A stretch of 64,000 bases of DNA from Allopusillimonas soli (GCF_004153445.1 NZ_SDQC01000003.1:186001-250000); one strand, 5' to 3'. Positions 1-11,395 are shown, counted from the stretch's first letter. The notes: a model not told the origin generated them from the sequence alone. Numbers and translations are program-made.

Positions 1-44
1 TCCGCAACGCAAGTTGCCGGTTCGCGGACCGGACGGAGCACCTG

Positions 45-782
45 ATGAACTACAACTGGAACTGGGCCGTCCTGCTTCAACCAGTTGCCACGGGCGAAAG
101 CGCAAACTATCTCGACTGGATCATCCACGGATTCTTCGTGACCTTCGGGCTTACCGTATGCGCATGGATGCTTGCCTTGGCTATTGGAACCTTCTTCGGC
201 ATCCTGCGCACCTGGCCTAACCGCGCCGGCAGGATGCTGGGTACGGCCTATGTCTCGATATTCCGCAACATCCCGCTGATTGTTCAGTTCTTCATCTGGT
301 ACTTCGTCGTTCCTGAAATACTGCCAACCGCCGCGGGAAACTGGATCAAAGGCATACAGCCCTCCGTGCAGTTCTTCGTCGTCTCGGTATGCGCCCTGGG
401 CGTCTATACCGGTTCGCGCATCTGCGAACAATTGCGCGCAGGGATACTGGCGCTGCCCCGCGGACAAAAGAATGCGGCGCTCGCCATGGGTTTTTCTCTT
501 TCGCAAAGCTACCGCCATATCATCCTGCCGCAGGTTTTCAGGCACGTGATGCCGCCGCTGACATCGGAATTCCTGATCATCTCCAAGAACTCGGCGGTGG
601 CCTCGACCATAGGATTGCTTGAACTGAGCCGCCAGGCGCAACAGCTCGTGGACTTTACCGCGCAGCCTTATGAATCCTTCATCCTGGTAACGCTGGCCTA
701 CGTTTTCATGAACTTCCTGATCCTTCGATTCATGAACTGGGTGCGGCGGCGCCACAGCGTTCCCGGCCTGATGGAGAACTGA
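45..782 (+). CDS. gltJ: Glutamate/aspartate ABC transporter permease GltJ
   Basis: Inner-membrane permease of a polar amino-acid ABC importer, about 245 residues with roughly five hydrophobic segments. The EAA loop that contacts the ATPase is visible around residues 144-162 (core MGFSLSQSYRHIILPQ). The ATG at 45 has a GGAG about seven bases upstream. It is followed after one base by a second permease and then the ATPase, the usual gltJ-gltK-gltL order. The periplasmic binding-protein gene (gltI) would lie to the left of the window. Family assignment is secure; glutamate/aspartate specificity is inferred from similarity and gene order. Confidence 0.9.
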   Translation: MNYNWNWAVLLQPVATGESANYLDWIIHGFFVTFGLTVCAWMLALAIGTFFGILRTWPNRAGRMLGTAYVSIFRNIPLIVQFFIWYFVVPEILPTAAGNWIKGIQPSVQFFVVSVCALGVYTGSRICEQLRAGILALPRGQKNAALAMGFSLSQSYRHIILPQVFRHVMPPLTSEFLIISKNSAVASTIGLLELSRQAQQLVDFTAQPYESFILVTLAYVFMNFLILRFMNWVRRRHSVPGLMEN

Positions 783-783
783 C

Positions 784-1464
784 ATGCTCGAATTCGACTG
801 GCAGTCGCTGATCGACGCCCGCCAGATCCTTGCGGCCGGCGCCTGGATCACGCTCAAGGTCACTTTGGTGGCCATCGCCTGCGGCATGGCCTGGGGCACG
901 CTGCTGGCCGTGTGCGCCGTGTCCCGGATCAAGCTCCTGAATACGTTCTCCCACGCCTACGTATCGCTGTTCCGGTCCATACCGCTGGTGATGCTGCTGC
1001 TCTGGTTCTTCCTGATCGTCCCCCAGGTGCTGAAAGCGGTTTTCGACCTGTCGCCCACGGTGGACATCCGCCTGGTGTCGGCCATGGTGGCCTTCTCGAT
1101 GCTGGAGGGCGCATTCTTCGCGGAGATCATCCGTGCGGGCATACTCGGTCTGTCGCGCGGCCAGTTCCATGCGGCGCGCTCCCTGGGTATGACGCCCTAC
1201 CAGACCATGCGCTACATCATTCTGCCGCAGGCATTCAAGGCGATGCTGCCCATCCTGCTGACGCAATGCATCGTAATCTTTCAAGACACCTCCCTGGTCT
1301 ATGTGATAGCACTGGGCGACTTCTTCCGCAATGCCGTCAGCATAGGCGAGCGGGACGGCACGCTGGTGCAGATGCTGCTGTTCGCCGGCCTGGTGTATTG
1401 GGCCATCTGCTCCACCTTGAGCGCGGCGGTCAAAATGGTTCAGCAAAGGACGCAACATGATTGA
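784..1464 (+). CDS. gltK: Glutamate/aspartate ABC transporter permease GltK
   Basis: Second transmembrane subunit of the importer, 226 residues, forming a heterodimer with GltJ in this family. The EAA loop (core [17 protein letters not shown]) is near residues 133-150. It starts two bases after the gltJ stop, and its end overlaps the gltL start by eight bases, so the three genes are almost certainly co-translated. Confidence 0.9.
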   Translation: MLEFDWQSLIDARQILAAGAWITLKVTLVAIACGMAWGTLLAVCAVSRIKLLNTFSHAYVSLFRSIPLVMLLLWFFLIVPQVLKAVFDLSPTVDIRLVSAMVAFSMLEGAFFAEIIRAGILGLSRGQFHAARSLGMTPYQTMRYIILPQAFKAMLPILLTQCIVIFQDTSLVYVIALGDFFRNAVSIGERDGTLVQMLLFAGLVYWAICSTLSAAVKMVQQRTQHD

Positions 1465-2182
1465 ACTGAAAGACGTATCAAAGTGGTATGGCAAATTCCA
1501 GGCGCTGCGCAATTGCTCCGTGACGGTCGCATCAGGGGAAGTCGTTGTTTTCTGCGGGCCATCGGGCTCCGGCAAGTCCACGTTGGTCAAGCTCATCAAT
1601 GGCCTGGAGGATTTCGAGCAGGGCGACATACTGTTCAAGGGCCGATCCATCCAGGCAGGCGGCACCAACCTGTCCGAACTGCGTACAAAGATCGGCATGG
1701 TATTCCAGCATTTCGAGCTGTTTCCGCACCTCTCGGTGCTGCGCAATCTCACGATTGCCCAGGAAAAGGTGCTGCGGCGTAATGGCGCCCAGGCACGCAA
1801 AAAAGCCATGGAACTGCTCGAACGCGTGGGGCTCGAAGCGCATGCGCACAAGTACCCCAGCCAGTTGTCCGGCGGCCAGCAGCAGCGTGTCGCCATCGCC
1901 CGCTCCCTCTCCATGGATCCGGAAGTCATGCTTTTTGACGAGCCCACGTCCGCGCTGGATCCGGAGATGATCAATGAAGTGTTGGCTGTCATGGTGGAAC
2001 TGGCCCAGGAAGGCATGACCATGCTCTGCGTCACCCATGAGATGGGGTTTGCAAGAAAAGTGGCCGACAAGATCGTGTTCATGGATGGCGGCGCCATCGT
2101 GGAAACCGGCGGAGCCGATCATTTTTTTGACAATCCGCAGTCCGATCGCGCACGAGACTTCCTCCAGAAAGTGCTGCACTAA
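1457..2182 (+). CDS. gltL: Glutamate/aspartate ABC transporter ATP-binding protein GltL
   Basis: Cytoplasmic ATPase of the importer, 241 residues, the normal length for the polar amino-acid uptake family. It carries Walker [10 protein letters not shown] (about 35-43), signature LSGGQQQ (about 137), Walker B VMLFDEPT (about 157) and the switch histidine in the VTHEMGFA segment. It overlaps the end of gltK. Nothing in the sequence departs from the family. Confidence 0.92.
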   Translation: MIELKDVSKWYGKFQALRNCSVTVASGEVVVFCGPSGSGKSTLVKLINGLEDFEQGDILFKGRSIQAGGTNLSELRTKIGMVFQHFELFPHLSVLRNLTIAQEKVLRRNGAQARKKAMELLERVGLEAHAHKYPSQLSGGQQQRVAIARSLSMDPEVMLFDEPTSALDPEMINEVLAVMVELAQEGMTMLCVTHEMGFARKVADKIVFMDGGAIVETGGADHFFDNPQSDRARDFLQKVLH

Positions 2183-2253
2183 TACATGGCCGGGCCGGCA
2201 ACGGCTGGATGGGTTTTGGCGTTTTCCCTTACACTATATCTTTAAGGGCCCTC

Positions 2254-2262
2254 TTTTTTTTT
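2254..2262 (+). repeat. T9 homopolymer just upstream of the DUF3683 gene start
   Basis: Nine consecutive T residues end seven bases before the ATG at 2269, immediately after the 8-bp palindrome AGGGCCCT. The stem is too short and loop-less to be a convincing terminator. Tracts of this length can slip in replication, so spacing-dependent expression change is possible but unproven. Confidence 0.5.
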
Positions 2263-2268
2263 CAGGTC

Positions 2269-5200
2269 ATGAACGCCCCCCTAGCCAGCCATCTGCTCGC
2301 CAGCCAGGCCAACCCGTCATCACCACGCCTGCGCGAAATCCCCTACAACTACACGTCCTATTCCGACCGCGAGATAGTCTCCCGTCTCCTGGGCGAGGAC
2401 GCATGGCAGCTGCTGTCCGAGCTGCGCGGCGAACGGCGCACGGGCCGCTCCGCGCGCATGCTGTTCGAGGTGCTGGGAGACATCTGGGTCATCCGGCGCA
2501 ATCCCTATCTGCAGGACGATCTGCTCGAGAATCCGAAAAGGCGGCGGCTGCTTATCCAGGCGCTCAATCACCGCCTCAATGCCATAGATCAACGCCGGGA
2601 CGCCACTGCCGCCGCGCGCGATACCAAGGTGGCAAAGCTGCTCGGCCTTGCGCGCACCGCCGTCCACGATTTTGAATCGGGCTTCGAATCCACGCAGGCC
2701 ATGCGCAAGCAGGTCCTGCGCAAGCTCGCGCACATCACGCACAAGGACAACATCAAGTTCGACGGTCTGTCGCGCGTCTCGCATGTGACTGACGCCACCG
2801 ACTGGCGGGTTGAGTATCCCTTCGTGGTGCTGACGCCCGATCACGAAAACGAGATGGCCGCGCTGGTGCGAGCCTGTGTAGCGCTGGGCCTGACCATCAT
2901 TCCGCGCGGCGGCGGCACCGGTTATACAGGCGGTGCGATCCCATTGTCGGCGCGATCGGTGGTCATCAACACGGAGAAACTGGACGCCATTGGCCCCGTC
3001 GAGGCGACGCAGCTACCGGGGCTGGACGAGCCGGTCCATACCATTCTCACCGGCGCAGGCGTGGTAACCCGTCGCGTGGCCGAGGCCGCCGAGGCGGCCG
3101 GCCATGTATTCGCCGTCGATCCCACCTCGGCCGACGCGTCCTGCGTGGGCGGCAATGTCGCCATGAATGCAGGCGGCAAAAAGGCCGTACTCTGGGGCAC
3201 AGCACTGGACAATCTCGCCTGGTGGCGCATGGTCGACCCACAAGGCAACTGGCTTGATGTCACGCGCCTGGACCACAACATGGGCAAGATTCACGACGTC
3301 GACCAGGCGCGCTTCGAACTTAAATGGTCCGACGGACGAGGCGCGCCAGGAGATCTGCCGATACGCTCGGAAACACTGGTTATAGAGGGCAGCCGTTTTC
3401 GCAAGGTGGGGCTGGGCAAGGATGTCACCGACAAGTTTCTGGCCGGCCTGCCTGGCGTGCAGAAAGAAGGATGCGACGGGCTGATCACTGCGGCGCGCTG
3501 GGTGCTGCATCGCATGCCCCCGCACACGCGTACAGTCTGTATGGAGTTCTTCGGCCATGCGCGCAATGCCGTTCCCTCCATTGTCGAGGTCAAGAACTAT
3601 CTCGACGGCCCCGGACGCGAGCGCGGTGCCATTCTCGCCGGACTCGAGCATCTGGATGAGCGCTATCTGCGCGCCGTCGGCTACGCCACCAAAAGCAAGC
3701 GCGGCGGCTTGCCCAAGATGGTACTCATCGGCGATATCGTTGGCGACGACGCCGACGCGGTGGCCGCGGCCGCCAGCGAAGTCGTGCGCATCGCCAACTC
3801 CCGCCATGGCGAAGGCTTTGTGGCGGTCAGCGCGGAGGCGCGCAAGAAGTTCTGGCTGGACCGCGCGCGCACCGCAGCGATCGCACGTCATACCAATGCC
3901 TTCAAAATCAATGAGGACGTGGTGATTCCCCTGGCGCGCATGGGCGAATACACCGATGCCATCGAACGCATCAATATCGAGCTGTCCACGCGCAACAAGC
4001 TGCGCTTCCTCGACGAACTCGAAACCTACCTTTCCGGGGACCTGCCCATCGGCAAGGTCGAGGACCTCGAAGACGCGGAACATACGCGCGAGGAAATTCT
4101 GGCCGTACGCCGCCAGGATGCACTTTGCGTCGTGCTGGCGGTGCGCGCGCGCTGGACATGGCTGCTGGACAACCTGGACCAGCCACTGGCCGCTTCACTC
4201 GACACGTTAAGGGCACTGGGGCTGGATGAACTGCTTCCGGCACTTTCCGAGCGCCTGGCGGACGCGCCCCGCACCACGGTTCTGGAAGCCGTGCAAGACC
4301 ACACCATACGCATTTCCTGGAAAACAGAGCTGCGCGCGCGCATGGAAAGCTGCTTCGCGGGCGCCGACCATGCGGCCGTCCTGGCAGGCATTCAGGCGGT
4401 GCATGACCGCGTGCTGAAAAGCCGCGTGTTCGTGGCGCTGCACATGCATGCCGGCGACGGCAACGTGCATACCAATATTCCGGTCAACTCCGACGACTAC
4501 GAAATGCTCCGCGAGGCAAATGCCGCCGTGGCCCGCATCATGCAGATCGCACGCGACCTGGATGGCGTGATCTCCGGCGAACACGGCATAGGCCTGACCA
4601 AATACGAATTCCTGACACAGGAGGAACTGGCGCCCTTCCAGGCGTACAAGCAGCGCATCGACCCAGAGGGCCGGTTCAATGCCGGCAAGCTGCTGCCCGG
4701 GGCGGATCTGCGCCACGCATGGACGCCCAGCTTCAACCTGCTCGGCCATGAATCGCTGATCATGCAGCGCAGCGAGATCGGCTCCATTTCCAATGCCATC
4801 AAGGACTGCCTGCGCTGCGGCAAATGCAAGCCGGTCTGCGCCACGCATGTCCCGCGCGCCAACCTTCTCTATTCGCCGCGCAACAAGATACTCGCCACAT
4901 CGCTGCTGATCGAGGCATTTCTCTATGAGGAGCAGACGCGGCGCGGAGTCAGCCTGAAGCACTGGGAAGAGTTCGAGGATGTGGGTGACCACTGCACGCT
5001 GTGCCACAAGTGCTACAACCCCTGTCCGGTTGATATCGACTTCGGCGACGTATCCATGGAAATGCGTGCGCTGCTGCGGCGCATGGGCAAGAAGTCCTTC
5101 AATCCGGGCACAAATGCCGCCATGTTCTTCCTGAATGCCAAGGATCCGCGGGTTATCAAGGCGACCCGCACCGCCATGATCGAAGTGGGCTACAAGGCCC

Positions 5201-6207
5201 AGCGCCTCGCGCACGATGTGCTGGCCCTGCCTTCACGCAAGCAGGCCGACCATCCGCCCGCTACGCTGGGCAAGGCGCCGATACGCGAGCAGGTCATCCA
5301 CTTCGTGAACAGGAAGATGCCAGGCGGCCTGCCCAAGCAGACCGCGCGCAAGCTGCTGGACATCGAGGATCCGAGCTACGTGCCCATCATCCGGAACCCT
5401 GCGGCCACATCGGCCGAAACCGAGGCCGTGTTCTATTTTCCCGGCTGCGGATCCGAGCGCCTGTTTTCGCAGGTTGGTCTGGCCACGCAGGCCATGCTGT
5501 GGCATGTGGGCGTGCAAACCGTGCTGCCGCCCGGATATCTGTGCTGTGGATACCCGCAGCGCGGCAACGGCATGACGGACAAGGCCGAGAAGATCATCAC
5601 CGACAACCGGGTACTGTTCCATCGCATGGCCACAACCCTGAACTACCTGGACATCAAGACGGTGGTGGTCAGTTGCGGAACCTGTTACGACCAACTGGCC
5701 GGCTACGAGTTCGAAAAAATCTTCCCTGGCTGCCGCTTGATAGACATCCATGAGTTTCTGCTGGAAAAAGGCATGCATCTTGAAGGCGTGCAAGGCGTAC
5801 GGTATATGTATCATGACCCTTGCCACACGCCGATGAAGCTGCAGGATCCGATGAAGACGGTGCGGGCGCTGGTGGGCGACGGCACCATCAAGACCGACCG
5901 CTGCTGCGGCGAATCGGGCACGCTGGCCGTTTCGCGCCCCGATATCTCGACGCAGGTGCGCTTCCGCAAGGAAGAGGAGCTCGGGAAAAACCAGGCCGCG
6001 TTGCGCGCGGACGGCTACACCGGCGAAGTCAAGATGCTGACGTCCTGTCCTTCCTGTCTGCAGGGCCTGTCGCGGTATTCTTCGGACACGGGCATGGACG
6101 CGGACTACATCGTGGTGGAAATGGCGCGTCATGTGCTCGGGGAGAACTGGATGCCCGAGTACGTGAAGGCCGCCAACGCAGGCGGCATAGAGCGCGTGCT
6201 GGTCTAG
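2269..6207 (+). CDS. DUF3683 FAD-linked oxidase fused to Fe-S and CCG domains
   Basis: Predicted 1,312-residue oxidoreductase. N-terminal DUF3683 (about 20-125) is followed by a PCMH-type FAD-binding domain with [10 protein letters not shown] (about 212-222), then the FAD-oxidase C-terminal domain with [12 protein letters not shown] (about 724) and GEHGIG. Two 4Fe-4S cysteine clusters follow ([11 protein letters not shown] about 846; [11 protein letters not shown] about 908), then two CCG domains with CCG at about 1091 and 1210. The layout resembles a D-2-hydroxyacid (lactate, glycolate or hydroxyglutarate type) dehydrogenase and its Fe-S partner in one chain. The substrate cannot be read from sequence. 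An in-frame start at 2209 is possible; 2269 is preferred because homology begins just after it. The ribosome binding site is weak. Confidence 0.85.
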   Translation: MNAPLASHLLASQANPSSPRLREIPYNYTSYSDREIVSRLLGEDAWQLLSELRGERRTGRSARMLFEVLGDIWVIRRNPYLQDDLLENPKRRRLLIQALNHRLNAIDQRRDATAAARDTKVAKLLGLARTAVHDFESGFESTQAMRKQVLRKLAHITHKDNIKFDGLSRVSHVTDATDWRVEYPFVVLTPDHENEMAALVRACVALGLTIIPRGGGTGYTGGAIPLSARSVVINTEKLDAIGPVEATQLPGLDEPVHTILTGAGVVTRRVAEAAEAAGHVFAVDPTSADASCVGGNVAMNAGGKKAVLWGTALDNLAWWRMVDPQGNWLDVTRLDHNMGKIHDVDQARFELKWSDGRGAPGDLPIRSETLVIEGSRFRKVGLGKDVTDKFLAGLPGVQKEGCDGLITAARWVLHRMPPHTRTVCMEFFGHARNAVPSIVEVKNYLDGPGRERGAILAGLEHLDERYLRAVGYATKSKRGGLPKMVLIGDIVGDDADAVAAAASEVVRIANSRHGEGFVAVSAEARKKFWLDRARTAAIARHTNAFKINEDVVIPLARMGEYTDAIERINIELSTRNKLRFLDELETYLSGDLPIGKVEDLEDAEHTREEILAVRRQDALCVVLAVRARWTWLLDNLDQPLAASLDTLRALGLDELLPALSERLADAPRTTVLEAVQDHTIRISWKTELRARMESCFAGADHAAVLAGIQAVHDRVLKSRVFVALHMHAGDGNVHTNIPVNSDDYEMLREANAAVARIMQIARDLDGVISGEHGIGLTKYEFLTQEELAPFQAYKQRIDPEGRFNAGKLLPGADLRHAWTPSFNLLGHESLIMQRSEIGSISNAIKDCLRCGKCKPVCATHVPRANLLYSPRNKILATSLLIEAFLYEEQTRRGVSLKHWEEFEDVGDHCTLCHKCYNPCPVDIDFGDVSMEMRALLRRMGKKSFNPGTNAAMFFLNAKDPRVIKATRTAMIEVGYKAQRLAHDVLALPSRKQADHPPATLGKAPIREQVIHFVNRKMPGGLPKQTARKLLDIEDPSYVPIIRNPAATSAETEAVFYFPGCGSERLFSQVGLATQAMLWHVGVQTVLPPGYLCCGYPQRGNGMTDKAEKIITDNRVLFHRMATTLNYLDIKTVVVSCGTCYDQLAGYEFEKIFPGCRLIDIHEFLLEKGMHLEGVQGVRYMYHDPCHTPMKLQDPMKTVRALVGDGTIKTDRCCGESGTLAVSRPDISTQVRFRKEEELGKNQAALRADGYTGEVKMLTSCPSCLQGLSRYSSDTGMDADYIVVEMARHVLGENWMPEYVKAANAGGIERVLV

Positions 6208-6213
6208 CCGAAT

Positions 6214-6242
6214 CCGCAGGCCGGCCCACGCCGGCCTTGCGG
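6214..6242. terminator. Bidirectional hairpin between convergent genes
   Basis: AGGCCGGC and GCCGGCCT form a perfect 8-bp stem around a CCAC loop (6218-6237), extended by CCGC/GCGG with one bulged T. It sits between the DUF3683 gene and apt, which converge. There is no U-tract, so termination is inferred from position and stem strength. Confidence 0.6.
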
Positions 6243-6244
6243 CG

Positions 6245-6793
<549 letters not shown>

Positions 6794-6895
6794 GGAATGG
6801 GCCAGAGGTCGATAAAGTATCGTAGGCCACACTATACCGCGTCGGCCGCGAAGTCGCCCGGCCGCCGACGCGCGGCCGGGGGCGATTTGCCGCGG

Positions 6896-6920
6896 CTTTG
6901 CGCGAAACCGCCGCGCAAAG
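6896..6920. repeat. Perfect 9-bp inverted repeat upstream of kdsD
   Basis: CTTTGCGCG and CGCGCAAAG flank a 7-base spacer in the apt-kdsD intergenic region. It ends 24 bases before the kdsD ATG and covers the place where a -35 element would lie. It may be an operator or a hairpin; nothing identifies the factor. Confidence 0.5.
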
Positions 6921-6932
6921 TCCAGTATTGTT

Positions 6933-6938
6933 TAAAAT
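6933..6938 (+). promoter_or_regulatory. Candidate -10 box (TAAAAT) for kdsD
   Basis: TAAAAT ends six bases before the ATG at 6945, so a typical start point would fall on or next to the A of the start codon. No Shine-Dalgarno sequence is visible between box and ATG. No good -35 is seen; the inverted repeat 6896-6920 occupies its place. Confidence 0.35.
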
Positions 6939-6944
6939 CCCTGG

Positions 6945-8042
6945 ATGCAAAACGTCTTTTCCACTTCCCAGGCCGCTCAGGTGGCCGCCGGCCCGCGGGA
7001 ATCCGCCACGCGGGCATCCGGCAGCGCCGAAACAGCGGCGGCAGTCGGCCAGCCGGACGAGGCGGGTGGGTCGCCGGACGGGCGAGCCCTGGCGTCCGCC
7101 CAGCGCAGCATCGGCATAGAGATCGCGGCCTTGCAGGCCCTGGCCGCCCGCCTGGACGGCAGCTTCGAGCAAGCTGTTGCCATGATCCTGGACTGCAAAG
7201 GCCGGGTGGTTGTCACCGGAATCGGTAAATCGGGACACATTGCCCGCAAGATTGCCGCGACGCTCGCCTCCACGGGCACACCCGCCTTCTTCATGCATGC
7301 GGCCGAGGCAGTGCATGGCGACCTGGGGATGCTGACCCCGCAGGATATCGTGCTGGCGCTCTCGTATTCCGGTGAGGGACAGGAGCTCGTCACGGTACTG
7401 TCTGTCGTAAAACGCATGGGCGCCCGTATCATCGCCATGACAGGCCATCCCGCCTCCGAGCTGGCGCGCAATGCCGACCTGCACCTCGATGCCCACGTCG
7501 AGCAGGAGGCCTGCTCTCTCAATCTTGCGCCCACTGCCAGCACAACGACGGCGCTGGTGCTGGGCGACGCCATCGCCGTGGCCTGCCTTGAGGCCCGCGG
7601 ATTCAGCCGCGAGGATTTTGCGCGTTCGCACCCGGGCGGCGCGCTGGGCCGCCGGCTTCTGACCCGCGTGCGCGATGTCATGCGCACCGGCCGGGCCTTG
7701 CCCATTGTCCAGGCAGGCACCTCCGTGCAGGATGCACTGGTGGAAATGTCAGTCAAGGGGATGGGCATGACCATCATCGTCGACGAACATGGCCAACCCA
7801 CCGGTATTTTCACCGACGGAGACTTGCGCCGCCTGATCGCCAGCCACGGGGACATACGGCCGCTGACCGTCAGCACTGGCATGACACCGCACCCCAAGAC
7901 CGTCACGCCCGACACCCTCGCCATCGAGGCCGCCACGCTCATGGATGACGGCCGCATCACCCAGATGCTCGTCATCGACGACACCGGTCAACTGCAAGGC
8001 GCGCTGCACATGCACGATCTGCTCGCCGCCAAGGTGCTCTGA
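6945..8042 (+). CDS. kdsD: Arabinose-5-phosphate isomerase KdsD
   Basis: Interconverts ribulose-5-phosphate and arabinose-5-phosphate for Kdo synthesis. 365 residues: SIS domain (about 65-200, with GIGKSGHIARK and SYSGEGQE) followed by two CBS domains (about 245-365). Homology to E. coli KdsD begins only around residue 48. The Ala/Gly/Ser-rich leader before it is extra, and no convincing internal start is visible. The stop overlaps the kdsC ATG by one base. It heads the kdsD-kdsC-lptCAB run, as in E. coli. Confidence 0.9.
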   Translation: MQNVFSTSQAAQVAAGPRESATRASGSAETAAAVGQPDEAGGSPDGRALASAQRSIGIEIAALQALAARLDGSFEQAVAMILDCKGRVVVTGIGKSGHIARKIAATLASTGTPAFFMHAAEAVHGDLGMLTPQDIVLALSYSGEGQELVTVLSVVKRMGARIIAMTGHPASELARNADLHLDAHVEQEACSLNLAPTASTTTALVLGDAIAVACLEARGFSREDFARSHPGGALGRRLLTRVRDVMRTGRALPIVQAGTSVQDALVEMSVKGMGMTIIVDEHGQPTGIFTDGDLRRLIASHGDIRPLTVSTGMTPHPKTVTPDTLAIEAATLMDDGRITQMLVIDDTGQLQGALHMHDLLAAKVL

Positions 8043-8641
8043 TGAACCTGTCCGACCTTTCCCACCCCGCCGAAGCGCTGATTCTAGCTCGCGTCGCCCC
8101 CGCCATCGTCGAGCGCGCCAAGCAGGTCAGGATCATGGCGTTCGATGTCGACGGCGTCCTGACCGATGGCCGCCTGTGGTACGGAGAACAAGGCGAAGTG
8201 CTCAAGACCTTCCATGTGCTGGATGGACACGGACTGCGGCTGCTGGACGAGAGCGGCATCGCGGTCGCTCTGATTACCGGCCGTGAAAGCACGATCCTGG
8301 CCCGCCGCGCCGCCGAACTGGGCATTGCCCTGGTTCAGCAAGGCGTGCGCGACAAGGCGGCGGCCCTCACCGCGCTGGCGCAGGAACAGGGCTGCTCTCT
8401 CGCTGAAACGGGCTACATGGGCGACGACATCATTGATTTGGCCGCGCTTCAGCGCGTTGGCTTTGCCGCCAGCGTGCCCGACGCGCCGGCCTATGTATCA
8501 CAGGCCGCGCACTGGATTTCCAGCCGTCCGGGCGGCACAGGCGCCGTGCGCGAGTGCTGCGACCTCCTGCTGGCCGCCCAGCGCCGCCTGGGCGCCTTCC
8601 TCACGCCCCAGGGCGCCCTGAAGCGCGGCACCATACAGTAG
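8042..8641 (+). CDS. kdsC: Kdo-8-phosphate phosphatase KdsC
   Basis: HAD-superfamily phosphatase releasing Kdo from Kdo-8-phosphate, 199 residues. Motif I, FDVDGVLTDG, is near residue 34, and a conserved GDD segment (MGDDIIDL) is near residue 126. It overlaps kdsD by one base and precedes lptC by two, which indicates one transcription unit. Confidence 0.93.
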   Translation: MNLSDLSHPAEALILARVAPAIVERAKQVRIMAFDVDGVLTDGRLWYGEQGEVLKTFHVLDGHGLRLLDESGIAVALITGRESTILARRAAELGIALVQQGVRDKAAALTALAQEQGCSLAETGYMGDDIIDLAALQRVGFAASVPDAPAYVSQAAHWISSRPGGTGAVRECCDLLLAAQRRLGAFLTPQGALKRGTIQ

Positions 8642-8643
8642 CC

Positions 8644-9279
8644 ATGAGAGAACGCGCCCCCGCCCTCATCGCCGTCCTGTTGCTCATCACGCTGGTCATC
8701 GGCACGTGGTGGGCTGCTGATTATGCGCAGCACGCCATCCCCATCGACCCGCCTCCGCGCATCACTCACGAGCCCGACTCCTGGGCCACGAACTTCGTCA
8801 TGGTGCGCAGCGATCCGGCCGGGGTCGCCATCAACCGGCTCGAAGGCGACCGCATGCATCACTACCCGGACGATGATTCCTACGAGATCATCCAGGCCCG
8901 TGCCGTGGGCCAGCAGCCGGGGTCGCCGATCACGGTGGCCACCGCCGACGTGGCCGTCATGGACCAGGACGGCGCACGCATCGTCATGAAGGGAGACGCG
9001 CACGTGCACCGCATGCCGGACGACGAGAATCCGCCGCTGGATGTAACCAGCGAGAAGCTGACTTTGCTGCCCGACGAGAATGTGGTGGAAACCAATCTGC
9101 CGGCACTGGTCGTGCATGGAAAATCCACCATGAATGGCACAGGCATGCGTTACGATAACGACACGCGGCAGCTGGAAGTATTCTCTGCCACCGACGTCAA
9201 GATCTCCGGCACCGAATCACGCACCCGGAACGATACATCCGGCCAATCCAGTGCCGGGGGGACAAAACAAGAACCATGA
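8644..9279 (+). CDS. lptC: LPS export protein LptC
   Basis: Bitopic inner-membrane subunit of the Lpt bridge that hands lipopolysaccharide from LptB2FG to LptA. 211 residues with one N-terminal membrane helix (about 7-27) and a periplasmic OstA-like beta-jellyroll. The ATG at 8644 is two bases after the kdsC stop; an upstream in-frame start at 8554 lies inside kdsC and is rejected. Its stop overlaps the lptA ATG (ATGA). Confidence 0.9.
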   Translation: MRERAPALIAVLLLITLVIGTWWAADYAQHAIPIDPPPRITHEPDSWATNFVMVRSDPAGVAINRLEGDRMHHYPDDDSYEIIQARAVGQQPGSPITVATADVAVMDQDGARIVMKGDAHVHRMPDDENPPLDVTSEKLTLLPDENVVETNLPALVVHGKSTMNGTGMRYDNDTRQLEVFSATDVKISGTESRTRNDTSGQSSAGGTKQEP

Positions 9280-9950
9280 ATCCACGCTACATACGAATTC
9301 TGTGCGCCTGGCTCACCGGCGGCACCCTGCTCCTCTCCGGCGGCCTGGCCATTGCCCAGGAAACGGGCAAGGCCCAACCGCAGGCCGCTCCGGGCCAGGA
9401 CAGCAAGGCCACAGGCGGCAACGGCACGGCGAGCGCGAAAGATGCCAAGGAAGAGCCCGACACGCTGATCCTGTCCGATACGCTGCACTACGATGATGCC
9501 AAACGGGAGAGCGTGTTTACAGGCAACGTCATCCTCACACGCGGGCTCATGAAGCTGACGGCGGACAAGCTTTCCATGCACGAAGATGCCGACGGCTTTC
9601 AATATGGCACGGCGACGGCGGCCAAGGGCAAGCTGGTGCACATCCGCCAGGAAAATCCGGCCAAGTTCGAGGTGATCGAAGCCGAAGGCCTGCGTGCCGA
9701 ATATGACGGCAAGAAGGAAGAAATCGAGGTCATAGGCCAGGCGATCATCACGCGTTATGTCTGTGGAAAGCCCTTCGACAACATCAAGGGAGAACGCATC
9801 ATCTATCACCAGAAGACCGATACTTACGAAGCCTTCAGTGGTCCGAATTCCGCGGCCCAGGGAGGACGGGTGCGCTCTCTGGCCTTGCCACGCGCCAAAT
9901 CCGACGCAGCGGCGGCTGAGTGCGCCAGGAAATCCGGAAAATCGGGCTAG
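9276..9950 (+). CDS. lptA: Periplasmic LPS-bridge protein LptA
   Basis: Periplasmic component of lipopolysaccharide transport, 224 residues. A signal peptide ends near AIAQ (about residue 28), followed by a low-complexity linker and the OstA domain (about 55-185: segments LSDTLHYDD, NVILTRG, LSMHEDADG). It overlaps lptC by four bases. Linker and tail make it longer than the 185-residue E. coli protein. Confidence 0.9.
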   Translation: MNPRYIRILCAWLTGGTLLLSGGLAIAQETGKAQPQAAPGQDSKATGGNGTASAKDAKEEPDTLILSDTLHYDDAKRESVFTGNVILTRGLMKLTADKLSMHEDADGFQYGTATAAKGKLVHIRQENPAKFEVIEAEGLRAEYDGKKEEIEVIGQAIITRYVCGKPFDNIKGERIIYHQKTDTYEAFSGPNSAAQGGRVRSLALPRAKSDAAAAECARKSGKSG

Positions 9951-9995
9951 GCCCCTCCCCTTTCTCCCATCCACTGTGTTTACTGGACGGTTTCA

Positions 9996-10790
<795 letters not shown>

Positions 10791-10816
10791 CGCATGTCGA
10801 GGCCGAGGCGGCCACT

Positions 10817-10838
10817 TGATTTACTTGCCACAATCTAT
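10817..10838 (+). promoter_or_regulatory. Possible sigma-70-type promoter upstream of hpf
   Basis: In the lptB-hpf gap a TTGATT-like -35 is followed, after about 16 bases, by a TACACT-like -10. A strong AAAGGAGG follows at about 10864 without a start codon at usable distance; the real hpf ribosome site AAGGAG is near 10917. Read by eye only. Confidence 0.25.
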
Positions 10839-10930
10839 ACACTGGAATCATTGCAAACACGTTAAAGGAGGAAAGCCTATCCCTGACACCGCGCCTTACC
10901 GCGCATATTTTTTTCCAAGGAGAGTCTTAT

Positions 10931-11260
10931 ATGAACCTGAGCATCAGCGGGCGTCATCTTGAAGTTACCCCGGCCATACGCGAATACGTCCTCAACAAAA
11001 TGGCCCGGGTGTTGCGGCATTTCGATAACGTAATCGACACACAGGTCATACTCTCGGTAGAGCGCCTGCGCCACTGCGCTGAAATCACGATGCGGCTGCG
11101 TGGCAAAGACATCCACTGCGAGGCGTCCGACGAGAACCTGTACGCGGCCATAGACCTCCTGGCCGATAAAGTCGACCGCCAGGTCATCAAGTACAAGAGC
11201 AAGGTACAGAACTACGCTCACGAACCGGCAAAGCGCCAGGACGTCGCAGCTGCCGGATAA
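10931..11260 (+). CDS. hpf: Ribosome hibernation-promoting factor HPF
   Basis: Short-form HPF/YfiA protein, 109 residues, which binds the 30S subunit in stationary phase and promotes inactive 100S dimers. The family start MNLSISGRHLEVTPAIREY and the segment CEASDENLYAAIDLLADK are intact. AAGGAG lies about eight bases upstream of the ATG. In E. coli rpoN separates lptB and hpf; here 140 non-coding bases do. Confidence 0.92.
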   Translation: MNLSISGRHLEVTPAIREYVLNKMARVLRHFDNVIDTQVILSVERLRHCAEITMRLRGKDIHCEASDENLYAAIDLLADKVDRQVIKYKSKVQNYAHEPAKRQDVAAAG

Positions 11261-11324
11261 CGACAAGGGTCTGCCAGGCTGCGCACAGGTCATGACACCA
11301 CGCGGCTGACAGGGCACCCAGACC

Positions 11325-11351
11325 GGCCTCAGTCACAGGATGATTGAGGCC
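11325..11351 (+). terminator. Probable hpf terminator hairpin
   Basis: GGCCTCA (11325-11331) pairs with TGAGGCC (11345-11351) across a 13-base loop, followed by TTCGTGTTT. It lies 65 bases beyond hpf and just before the ptsN promoter, so it would separate the two units. The U-tract is poor. Confidence 0.4.
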
Positions 11352-11395
11352 TTCGTGTTTCCGGGCTCCCCCGCCCGCACAGCACATATGCTATT

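Noticed and set aside
730-2097. 455-codon open frame opposite gltJ, gltK and gltL
   Set aside because: Covers clearly coding ABC genes in antisense; no homology.
2245-2262. Intrinsic terminator after gltL
   Set aside because: AGGGCCCT followed by T9 looks suggestive, but the palindrome has no loop and cannot form a stable hairpin.
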